Source of the DNA: Lactobacillus sp.
GTDB lineage: Bacteria > Bacillota > Bacilli > Lactobacillales > Lactobacillaceae
Assembly (NCBI RefSeq): GCF_014803895.1
Contig: NZ_JAAVAU010000025.1
Span: 1-11,011, forward strand
Length of the DNA: 11,011 nucleotides
Direction of reading: 5' to 3'
Below, piece after piece: positions 1-6,459 of this stretch; position 1 is the first letter of the stretch; each line of letters starts with the position of its first letter. The notes below the pieces were generated by a model. It made no database searches. It was given only the letters and a program-made list of their open reading frames with translations, and was not told the origin of the DNA. Made by a program: the position numbers and the translations under genes.

Positions 1-2373
<2,373 letters not shown>

Positions 2374-2402
2374 GAAGGTTATAACAACGGGCTTTAATTA
2401 CT

Positions 2403-2431
2403 GTATTCCCCACGAATGTGGGGTCATTCTA
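2403..2431 (+). CRISPR. Solitary type I-E CRISPR repeat (no array)
   Basis: A 29-nt repeat directly after cas2 has the I-E form: GTATT, a 6-bp stem CCCCAC/GTGGGG with loop GAAT, then an 8-nt handle TCATTCTA. The intact stem would be a Cas6e substrate. No second repeat follows at the expected 61-nt period, so there is no spacer in the normal sense. The 3' end looks degenerate, as terminal repeats often are, while the 5' side abuts the leader. That is what would remain if first and last repeats recombined and lost all spacers. Confidence 0.8.
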
Positions 2432-2437
2432 GAGTAA

Positions 2438-2461
2438 TTTATAATCTACATAGATTATAAA
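2438..2461. repeat. 11-bp-arm palindrome downstream of the CRISPR repeat
   Basis: A perfect inverted repeat lies at 2438-2448 and 2451-2461 (TTTATAATCTA / TAGATTATAAA) with a 2-base centre. It falls where a first spacer would lie. The copy at 4110-4133 keeps the inner TAATCTA/TAGATTA arms but has lost the outer pairs. It could be a protein-binding dyad or part of an RNA structure; which of these is not known. Confidence 0.6.
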
Positions 2462-2500
2462 GACTAACCGAGGCATTCATTCCTTTAGTTAGTCTTTTTT
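2459..2500 (+). terminator. Intrinsic terminator after the cas operon
   Basis: Perfect 10-bp stem AAAGACTAAC/GTTAGTCTTT (2459-2468 and 2488-2497) with a 19-nt loop, running into six Ts. It would end transcripts from the cas genes and the solitary repeat. The duplicate unit at 4054-4145 carries only the 5' arm, so it lacks this terminator. The AT-rich 2501-2640 stretch beyond it shows no gene. Confidence 0.8.
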
Positions 2501-2602
2501 GTTTTTAAATCTTTTTTCAGTAGTAATTTAATTAATAAAATATATGGTACAAAAGTAGTCACCCTAGGAGATTCATAAAATTTTAGAGTAACTTATTTTT
2601 TG

Positions 2603-2698
2603 TTGCTAACTTATAAAATTTATCTATTTTAGTATCTATCTAGGTGCATTATAGTAAGTGAAAGGAGGAAAAATAGGAATAGGTTGGAGGTGATAAAA
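2603..2698 (+). promoter_or_regulatory. Promoter/leader region of peptide cassette A
   Basis: This region precedes the first tiny gene. A TGCATTATA element (2645-2653) resembles an extended -10 and recurs as GGCATTATA before cassette B (3319-3327). It is followed by a conserved purine-rich leader with two Shine-Dalgarno-like sites: AAAGGAGG (2661-2668), which has no good start codon behind it, and GGAGGTGA (2686-2693), which serves the GTG at 2699. The -35 is uncertain; TTGCTA at 2603 is the nearest candidate. Support comes mainly from conservation between the two cassettes. Confidence 0.4.
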
Positions 2699-2815
2699 GT
2701 GTTTTGGCACAGACCTAAGCCTAAAAAGAAAAAGGCTACAATTACCATTCACATTAGAATAAAATTGGTAATTGTAACCTTCGAATTAAACCAAACCATC
2801 ACAAAGTGGTGGTAA
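2699..2815 (+). CDS. Cassette A gene 1: 38-aa cationic amphipathic beta peptide
   Basis: I do not recognise this small protein. It starts VFWHRPKPKKKK, a strongly basic head, and continues with residues that alternate hydrophobic and polar from about 14 to 35 (ATITIHIRIKLVIVTFEL), the pattern of an amphipathic beta hairpin, ending KWW. There is no signal peptide or clear transmembrane helix. The GTG start has an excellent GGAGGTGA eight bases upstream. The same GAGGTGA-N5-NTG layout begins its paralogue at 3388, which also has exactly 38 codons. A hairpin follows, then the 44-aa membrane peptide. Possible roles include a toxin, a peptide that binds membrane or nucleic acid, or a bacteriocin-like peptide. 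The coding call rests on ribosome site, paralogue and conserved length. Confidence 0.7.
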   Translation: MFWHRPKPKKKKATITIHIRIKLVIVTFELNQTITKWW

Positions 2816-2817
2816 AT

Positions 2818-2850
2818 GAAAGGGGAGGGATTGAGGCTCCCTTCCTTTTC
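2818..2850 (+). terminator. Hairpin between genes 1 and 2 of cassette A
   Basis: A G-rich arm (GAAAGGGGAGGG) pairs with CTCCCTTCCTTTTC around a short loop and runs into a weak T tract. The equivalent place in cassette B has a smaller hairpin (GGGGA/TCCCC, 3514-3530). It could terminate most transcripts so that gene 1 is made in excess over genes 2 and 3, or act as a processing site. Confidence 0.55.
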
Positions 2851-2852
2851 AT

Positions 2853-2863
2853 ACACAATTATA
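2853..2863 (+). repeat. ACACAATTATA motif, first of three
   Basis: ACACAATTATA lies between the intercistronic hairpin and the gene 2 ribosome site. It recurs at 3207-3217 (after cassette A gene 3) and as ACACAATTTTA at 3541-3551 (the same place in cassette B). It may be ancestral sequence left by cassette duplication, or a processing or protein-binding site. Confidence 0.4.
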
Positions 2864-2882
2864 GCATGAAAGGATTATTAAG

Positions 2883-3017
2883 ATGAAAAAATTAATATTT
2901 GAATACTCAAACAGTGAAACAAAAACCGAAGCTAAATTGTGGTTCTATCCTGTTCGGTTTTGGGTAATCACTATTTTAGCTTTGGTTGGCTTTATAGTTT
3001 GGAAAGTGTGGTTTTAA
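2883..3017 (+). CDS. Cassette A gene 2: 44-aa single-pass membrane peptide
   Basis: Unrecognised small membrane protein. Residues 1-22 (MKKLIFEYSNSETKTEAKLW) are polar with beta-like alternation. P23 introduces a hydrophobic helix of about 18 residues (FWVITILALVGFIVW) that ends with KVWF. The ATG has AAAGGA about nine bases upstream. Its stop overlaps the next ATG (TAATG), so genes 2 and 3 are probably translationally coupled. The paralogue at 3576-3710 has the same 44-residue length, P23 at the same position and the same overlap with a downstream gene. A short transmembrane peptide coupled to a small DNA-binding protein suggests a toxin/regulator or sensor pair, which is inference. Confidence 0.75.
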   Translation: MKKLIFEYSNSETKTEAKLWFYPVRFWVITILALVGFIVWKVWF

Positions 3018-3202
3018 TGGCTAAAATAACTGAGGCAAAGAAAAAAGCAAACAAAAAGTGGAATGATAAGAATAAAGATAAGAACACTTTGTATAATTAT
3101 CGTTCAAAAACTAAGAAATTTATTTTGGAAATGGCTTCTAAAGATGATTTAGAAGATATAAAAAGATATGTACTTGAAAGGAGAGGGAAGATTAAAGAGT
3201 AG
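3017..3202 (+). CDS. Cassette A gene 3: 61-aa small putative RHH-like DNA-binding protein
   Basis: A lysine-rich 61-residue protein. The form MxxITEAxKKANKKW...NYRSKTKKFI...ASKDDLEDIKRYVLERR resembles small Firmicute proteins found on plasmids and mobile elements with a short strand followed by two helices, similar to ribbon-helix-helix repressors and antitoxins. That assignment is from remembered family likeness, not a search. The ATG at 3017 overlaps the stop of gene 2 by one base and is preferred over upstream in-frame starts that would run through the membrane-peptide gene. A strong terminator follows, so it closes the operon. The equivalent position in cassette B holds an HTH protein, so a cassette regulator role is likely. 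Confidence 0.8.
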   Translation: MAKITEAKKKANKKWNDKNKDKNTLYNYRSKTKKFILEMASKDDLEDIKRYVLERRGKIKE

Positions 3203-3234
3203 TAAGACACAATTATAATTCTAAGGGATTAAGG

Positions 3235-3272
3235 GAGACCATCAGGGGACTAGTTCCCTGGTGGTCTTTTTT
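3235..3272 (+). terminator. Terminator of cassette A
   Basis: Long GC-rich stem in which AGACCATCAGGGGA pairs with TCCCTGGTGGTCT, followed by six Ts. It separates cassette A from cassette B, so the two are separate transcription units. Confidence 0.88.
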
Positions 3273-3318
3273 ATGTATATTTTTTGGCATAATCTATTGT
3301 ATTTTACTTCCTTATATG

Positions 3319-3387
3319 GCATTATATAAATGAAGGTTGAAAGAGAAAGGAGGTAAATAATTATGGAATGGAAAAGAGGTGAAAATA
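3319..3387 (+). promoter_or_regulatory. Promoter/leader region of peptide cassette B
   Basis: GGCATTATATAAATGAAGG (3319-3337) matches the element before cassette A (GCATTATAGTAAGTGAA). Two Shine-Dalgarno-like sites follow: AAAGGAGG (3346-3353) and AGAGGTGA (3375-3382). The second sits five bases before the TTG at 3388, exactly as in cassette A. The conserved double site suggests a structured or translated leader. No convincing -35 was found. Confidence 0.4.
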
Positions 3388-3504
3388 TTGAAACTTTGGG
3401 CTTGGATAAAATCCAAAATAAAAAAGCCGGTCGAAGTAGAGATAGAGTTGCATTTGACTCTCTTCGTGATACCGACTTTAACAGTCCACTTCAAGTGGAA
3501 GTAA
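3388..3504 (+). CDS. Cassette B gene 1: 38-aa cationic amphipathic beta peptide
   Basis: Paralogue of the peptide at 2699, of identical length (38 residues). A basic, tryptophan-containing head (LKLWAWIKSKIKKP) leads into an alternating polar/hydrophobic run (VEVEIELHLTLFVIPTLTVHF) ending KWK. Hydrophobic positions 15, 17, 19, 21 and 23 and W37 coincide with those of the first copy, although few residues are identical. The TTG start is supported by AGAGGTGA and by the same spacing in cassette A. A second frame from ATG 3363 has a fine ribosome site and 53 codons, but cassette A has no matching reading frame, so I prefer the 38-codon gene. Function unknown. Confidence 0.65.
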   Translation: MKLWAWIKSKIKKPVEVEIELHLTLFVIPTLTVHFKWK

Positions 3505-3513
3505 TGGCAAGAT

Positions 3514-3530
3514 GGGGAGGTTAAATCCCC
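3514..3530 (+). other. Hairpin between genes 1 and 2 of cassette B
   Basis: GGGGA (3514-3518) pairs with TCCCC (3526-3530) around a 7-nt loop, at the same place as the larger hairpin in cassette A. There is no run of Ts, so it is more likely a stability, processing or attenuation element than a full terminator. Confidence 0.4.
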
Positions 3531-3575
3531 TACTTGTTATACACAATTTTAACAAGCCTGTTTCAATAAGTAAAT

Positions 3576-3710
3576 ATGAAACGTTACAAATTCACAAAAA
3601 CAATTAATGGAATTAAGTTTAAATTTGATTTAGACTTACGTCCTCGAGTTTTTATTTTTTTAATACTTGAACTAAGCATTTTGGGTTGGATAATCTCGAA
3701 GATACTATAA
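3576..3710 (+). CDS. Cassette B gene 2: 44-aa single-pass membrane peptide
   Basis: Paralogue of the gene at 2883, again exactly 44 residues. The N-terminal half (MKRYKFTKTINGIKFKFDLD) looks like a charged beta hairpin. P23 precedes a hydrophobic helix (VFIFLILELSILGWII) that contains one glutamate (E32), followed by SKIL. The ribosome site is weak. The TAA stop overlaps the following ATG (TAATG), the same coupling as in cassette A. Function unknown. The strict length conservation despite low sequence identity suggests an old duplication under constraint. Confidence 0.7.
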   Translation: MKRYKFTKTINGIKFKFDLDLRPRVFIFLILELSILGWIISKIL

Positions 3711-3946
3711 TGAAAAAGAAAGAAATAATTATGAAAAATATTTTACAACAATACTTGGACCAACATAATGTAACCAGATATCAAGTTTATAAGGCTACAG
3801 GGATCGCTCAAACAACTTTATATAATGCGGTTGCACCAACTAAACCTTTATCAGGACAAACAGTGAAAGTGATAAGTGCAGTTGCTAAAACGTTGGGTAA
3901 GACACCGGGTGAAGTATTAGATGAATTAATTGAACTAGAAAAGTGA
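3710..3946 (+). CDS. Cassette B gene 3: small XRE/Cro-type HTH regulator
   Basis: A 78-residue helix-turn-helix protein. Residues about 20-45 (VTRYQVYKATGIAQTTLYNAV) form the HTH, followed by helices SGQTVKVISAVAKTLG and TPGEVLDELIELEK, typical of short Cro/C1-like repressors. The ATG at 3710 overlaps the stop of the membrane peptide as in cassette A. ATG 3731 would give a 71-residue form that keeps the whole HTH, while an upstream TTG at 3686 lies inside gene 2 and is less likely. It probably represses its own cassette. It replaces the RHH-like protein of cassette A, so the third slot appears to be a regulator of changeable fold. Confidence 0.85.
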   Translation: MKKKEIIMKNILQQYLDQHNVTRYQVYKATGIAQTTLYNAVAPTKPLSGQTVKVISAVAKTLGKTPGEVLDELIELEK

Positions 3947-3975
3947 TATAATAAAAGTTATATACGGAGTATAAT

Positions 3976-4010
3976 AAAAAGCCTGCTAAATTTCAGCAGA
4001 CTTTTTATTT
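3976..4010 (+). terminator. Terminator of cassette B
   Basis: Stem GCCTGCT/AGCAGAC around a short loop, with As before it and TTTTTATTT after it. It closes cassette B before the duplicated CRISPR-derived unit. Confidence 0.85.
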
Positions 4011-4053
4011 TTGTTGCACGTTCAAAAGCGATAAATGTTGATGTATCAGTTGA

Positions 4054-4145
4054 TTACAACGGTTATATAATACCTTGATTACGAACGCAAGTGGGGTCAT
4101 CCTAGAGTAATTTGTAATCTATATAGATTATCAAGACTAACTGAG
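4054..4145 (+). repeat. Leader/single-repeat/trailer unit, copy 2 (decayed)
   Basis: Second copy of the unit at 2382-2472. TTACAACGG matches the leader (TAACAACGG), the repeat remnant lies at 4076-4104, and the 3' part is 50/55 identical to the first copy. No cas genes precede it and the terminator 3' arm is missing. Its presence at the far edge of the peptide cassettes makes the cassettes look like an insertion or an expanded duplication within the CRISPR locus. Confidence 0.75.
4076..4104 (+). CRISPR. Degenerate second CRISPR repeat
   Basis: A repeat relic of the form ACGCAAGTGGGG followed by TCATCCTA. The 3' 20 bases are repeat-like, while the 5' arm (TGATTACGA) no longer pairs with GTGGGG, so a Cas6e hairpin cannot form normally. 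ACGCAAGTGGGG may preserve the ancestral loop better than the first copy does. Confidence 0.6.
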
Positions 4146-4178
4146 TGATTCTGATATGAACCCTAAAATTAGGACATA

Positions 4179-4412
4179 TTATTGAGCACATCTTTCTTTT
4201 ATGTAAGTATCTACTTCACGTTGTAATATTTTACATTCAATAAGCTTTTTGGCAAACTTTTCTCGTTCTTTTAATTCTTTTTGGAGTTCTGCTTTTGAAT
4301 ATTTATCTATAAAATAGCCAATTTCTGGTGGTCTATTGTTAGTAGTTAAAAGATTTAAACTATAACATAAACGATGAAAATAATTTCCTGAATCCTCAGC
4401 CAAACAAATCAA
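4179..4412 (-). CDS. Hypothetical protein, possibly a 3' gene fragment
   Basis: A 77-codon frame starting with TTG, without a convincing ribosome site. The C-terminal half (SKAELQKELKEREKFAKKLIECKILQREVDTYIKER) is highly charged and helical, likely a coiled coil. The N-terminal part contains NYFHRLCYSLNLL. I do not recognise the family. Given the broken neighbours and the poor start, it may be the tail of a larger lost gene. An in-frame stop lies just upstream of the TTG. Confidence 0.4.
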   Translation of the reverse strand: MICLAEDSGNYFHRLCYSLNLLTTNNRPPEIGYFIDKYSKAELQKELKEREKFAKKLIECKILQREVDTYIKERCAQ

Positions 4413-4442
4413 GTTATGACTCTAAGTAGTGATGATCCTTAA

Positions 4443-4479
4443 TTAATATCATGTTAAGTTCTTGACTTAATGATATTAA
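4443..4479. terminator. Long inverted repeat downstream of hicB
   Basis: TTAATATCATGTTAAGT pairs with ACTTAATGATATTAA around a short loop, with a two-base bulge in one arm. On the plus side it is followed by CTTTTAATA. It lies 31 bases after the original hicB stop, so it most likely served as a transcript end. The weak T tract on the minus strand leaves this uncertain. Confidence 0.5.
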
Positions 4480-4509
4480 CTTTTAATATATTAATTTATT
4501 TACCACTAC

Positions 4510-4906
4510 TTATGATTGTTGCATATTACGTAAAGCATCAGTCACAACTTTAGAAACATTAATTTTGTTTTTCTTAGCCCAATTATTTAAATTTTCTGGA
4601 ATAGATACATTTCTTCTGACAGTTTTTATTTTGATTTAACCATTTATCCATATTCACAGGGACCCACATAATGAAATCATCCTTTTCAAGCTTCCATTTT
4701 CTAGGGTCTTGTACTTCTGGATATTCAGTATCAAAAATCATGGTGGCGATTGCATCTTCTGCATGTATCATCGCTTCTTGTAAACTGGTGCCATCGGTCA
4801 CCATACCTTTAATATTAGGCGAAACAACGCTGAAATAATGTCCTGTTTCATCATTGCATTCTGTAACAATGACGGGATAGATAAGTTCCTTACTTTTTTC
4901 ATTCAT
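4510..4906 (-). pseudogene. hicB: HicB-family antitoxin, frameshifted
   Basis: HicB antitoxins block the HicA mRNA interferase and repress their own promoter through a C-terminal DNA-binding domain. Residues about 8-60 show the partial RNase-H-like fold (YPVIVTE..DETGHYFSVVSPNIKGMVTDGTSLQEA...AEDAIA). The frame shifts at a run of five As (plus-strand T run 4623-4627). One base fewer would restore a C-terminal RHH-type domain (KTVRRNVSIPENLNNWA...NVSKVVTDALRN) ending at 4510, about 131 residues. As written the protein ends at 4583 with 107 residues and no DNA-binding part. No hicA is visible on either side, so this is an orphan. A homopolymer sequencing error cannot be excluded. Confidence 0.88.
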
Positions 4907-4920
4907 TAGATAATTTTAAA

Positions 4921-4955
4921 AGAATATGCCAAACAAACGAGTTGTAAAGTCGTTT
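4921..4955 (-). promoter_or_regulatory. hicB promoter with dyad operator
   Basis: On the minus strand TTTACA (4948-4943), 16 bases, then TATTCT (4926-4921). An inverted repeat AAACGA-N9-TCGTTT (4935-4955) covers the -35, as expected for an autoregulated toxin-antitoxin operator. It sits 15 bases upstream of the hicB ATG. Confidence 0.5.
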
Positions 4956-5034
4956 AATTATAAATGATTCACTTTCTTTATTTATAAGACAAGTTTGTCA
5001 TGCCTATTAAGTTTTGACTGAGCGTCTTGAATGA

Positions 5035-5173
5035 TTATTGTTCCGTACGTTTGCTTAACTCTTCATCATACATCAAAATTTTTGCAATCTGGATGTAGAA
5101 GTTTTTTATGTCCATCACTTTTAGAAACTGATCTTTTAAGCATAATAAACCATTTTTAGTTTTGTTAGCGCAT
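5035..5173 (-). pseudogene. Short unidentified ORF, apparently frameshifted just after its start
   Basis: A promoter (5198-5234) and a good ribosome site (AAGGAAAGG) lead to an ATG at 5173 that is followed at once by a stop (ATG CGC TAA). One base fewer after the ATG would open a 45-residue frame ending at 5035, with the middle part LKDQFLKVMDIKNFYIQIAK and the end MYDEELSKRTEQ. The product would be helical and has no family I recognise. The combination of intact signals and an immediate stop suggests a recently broken gene. It could instead be a chance frame. It lies between two other frameshifted genes. Confidence 0.35.
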
Positions 5174-5197
5174 TCTTTTATTTCCTTTCCTTGATTT

Positions 5198-5234
5198 CTG
5201 TATAAATTATACAGAAAAGGCTATATCTAATGAA
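5198..5234 (-). promoter_or_regulatory. Promoter with a perfect 17-bp palindrome over the -10
   Basis: CTGTATAAATTATACAG (5198-5214) is a perfect inverted repeat with 8-bp arms. On the minus strand it contains TATAAT (5211-5206) preceded by TG. TTCATT at 5234-5229 gives a -35 at 17-bp spacing. A repressor bound to the palindrome would cover the -10. It drives the short broken ORF ending at 5035. Confidence 0.55.
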
Positions 5235-5294
5235 GAAAAGTACAAAATTTTTATACATAAAATATAAATAATATTTTTAACTTAATTTCATACA

Positions 5295-5596
5295 TTACTT
5301 AAGATCCTCTGCACGATTTTTCATATAATTCATCAAATCTTTATTATTAGTAAAACCAGGAGTATTATCTTCAATTAAGCCCATATCTTTAGCTTCAGCT
5401 AAAAGAAGTGCTCTTTTAGTTTCTTTAGTAGGAGTATCGGAATTAGTGGTAAGAGAAAAGGGAATACCTTTTTGTTTAATAATTTGCTTAAAGTAGATTT
5501 TTATACTTGTTGAAACATCTAGACCTAATTCATCAAGTATTTTTTCACTTCATCATGATCTTTTTCGTTAGCGCGGTAACTATATGTATGTGACAT
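5295..5596 (-). pseudogene. RelB/DinJ-family antitoxin, frameshifted
   Basis: RelB/DinJ proteins pair an N-terminal RHH DNA-binding domain with a tail that neutralises a RelE/YafQ mRNA interferase. The ATG at 5596 has AGAAAGGA nine bases upstream and begins MSHTYSYRANEKDHDEVKK. The frame is then lost at a run of six As (plus-strand T run 5540-5545). Adding one base gives a continuous 100-residue protein: ILDELGLDVSTSIKIYFKQI, then IKQKGIPFSLTTNSDTPTK, then an acidic C-terminal tail. The motif GLDVSTSIKIYFKQII.QKGIPF is diagnostic. No toxin gene follows. The first 23 residues alone would not be functional. A sequencing error in the A run remains possible. Confidence 0.88.
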
Positions 5597-5633
5597 AATA
5601 ATACATCCTTTCTGTCTCTATAAATTTACTTTT

Positions 5634-5661
5634 ATTATACTACGATATACATACATTGTAT
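5634..5661 (-). promoter_or_regulatory. relB promoter and possible operator
   Basis: TATAAT on the minus strand (5639-5634) lies about 37 bases before the relB ATG. An 11-bp perfect inverted repeat ATACATTGTAT (5651-5661) lies in the spacer/-35 region, where an RHH antitoxin would bind. The -35 is poor. Confidence 0.4.
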
Positions 5662-5672
5662 TTTTACTCTAC

Positions 5673-6005
5673 TTAAACAAACATATTTTGAAGAAGGAAT
5701 CGTTTCAATTTTTTCAATGAATTTCTTCTACTTTTATTTTTTTCTTGGTATATATTTATTTTATCTAATAAATTGCCTATAACTTTTTGTTCTTTATTAG
5801 ATGGTATTTTAATCATAAATTTAGTAGAAAAATCTTTAACCACATGCGGAATATTAGGAGTGCGAAAATTAAAATAAATTTTATTTTGATTACTTTTTAA
5901 AAAATGATATAAGTAAGAACTTGAGTATTTAGGGAAATATGCTTTTAAAGTAGAATCTAAAGCATCTTCAATTCCACGATATACAGTACCGGATTTCGGG
6001 TGATG
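5673..6005 (-). pseudogene. hsdS: Type I restriction specificity subunit HsdS, 3' fragment
   Basis: HsdS recognises the target DNA for a type I restriction-modification complex. About 110 C-terminal codons remain, ending at the TAA at 5673. They include HHPKSGTVYRG (entry to the target-recognition domain), the middle PKYSSSYLYHFLKSNQN, then PNIPHVVKDF and the typical end IPSNKEQKVIGNLLDKI followed by a coiled coil and the terminal LKKLKRFLLQNMFV. The N-terminal half is missing; the fragment stops at about 6005, where mrr sequence begins on the other strand. No hsdM or hsdR is in the window, so it is non-functional. Confidence 0.85.
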
Positions 6006-6320
6006 GGCTATGGTTATTTAACTAATGATGACTTTAGAACTACACGTGTTGCTATTCAGGCTAAACGTTGGAATATAAATAATATGATTTCATCCCCTGA
6101 AATTGACAAATTTAGAGGATCAATGGATAAATTTAGGGCTGAATATGGTGTATTCATTACTACATCTTCTTTCACTAGAGAAGCAGTTAAAGCAGCCCGT
6201 TCAGGAACTAGAATTATAACCTTAATTGATGGCGAAAAGTTATTAGATTTAACTGCAAAGTACCAAGTATTTGTTACTCCTAAGACTATATACGAGTTGG
6301 ATAAAACATTTTTTAAATAA
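6000..6320 (+). pseudogene. Mrr-like restriction endonuclease, 3' fragment
   Basis: Mrr-family enzymes cut modified or foreign DNA. The fragment begins inside the catalytic domain: GYGYLTNDDFRTTRVAIQAKRW carries the QAK part of the D-(E/Q)xK active site, and the strongly conserved KFRGSMDKFRAEYGVFITTSSFTREAVKAA and later RIITLIDGEKLLDL follow. The N-terminal winged-helix domain and the upstream G(x)DG catalytic aspartate are lost. GTG 6000 and ATG 6003 are fortuitous starts without a ribosome site. The break coincides with the 5' end of the hsdS remnant on the opposite strand. About 106 of the usual 300 or so residues remain. Confidence 0.88.
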
Positions 6321-6459
6321 AGTTAGTGATCAGAGCAGCAAACTAAGCCATTACTAGTAGGGCTATATTGAAGTTAATAACTAAGCTCTATGGGGATGGG
6401 TTATAGCTTCTGGATAAACTGATTAATCTAGAGTATGAGAACTAAATTAAGTCAAATAA

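Larger units (their letters stand above)
2382..2472 (+). repeat. Leader/single-repeat/trailer unit, copy 1
   Basis: This unit begins 8 bases after the cas2 stop codon and holds the short leader (from TAACAACGG), one CRISPR repeat and the palindromic trailer. A second copy lies at 4054-4145. From GTGGGG to the end the two copies are 50/55 identical (2418-2472 against 4091-4145). The leader and the 5' half of the repeat are clearly less similar. Together the two units bracket the peptide cassettes. Confidence 0.8.

Noticed and set aside
2581..2625. Third, weaker resemblance to the palindromic trailer (AGAGTAACTTAT ... TTATAAA)
   Set aside because: Only about ten bases align well and spacing differs; AT-rich chance is likely.
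2939..3016. Upstream in-frame extension of the 61-aa protein (87-aa version)
   Set aside because: It would be read through the out-of-frame 44-aa membrane peptide gene; the ATG at 3017 with TAATG overlap is conserved in cassette B.
3312..3494. 60-codon minus-strand frame
   Set aside because: Antisense to cassette B gene 1 and its leader; no ribosome site and low-complexity composition.
3363..3524. 53-codon frame from ATG 3363 with a good AAAGGAGG site
   Set aside because: Cassette A has the matching ribosome-like site but no matching reading frame, while the overlapping 38-codon frame is conserved in both. Kept as an alternative only.
4907..5034. Remnant of hicA upstream of hicB
   Set aside because: None of the six frames read here shows the HicA GSH-histidine motif or similar.
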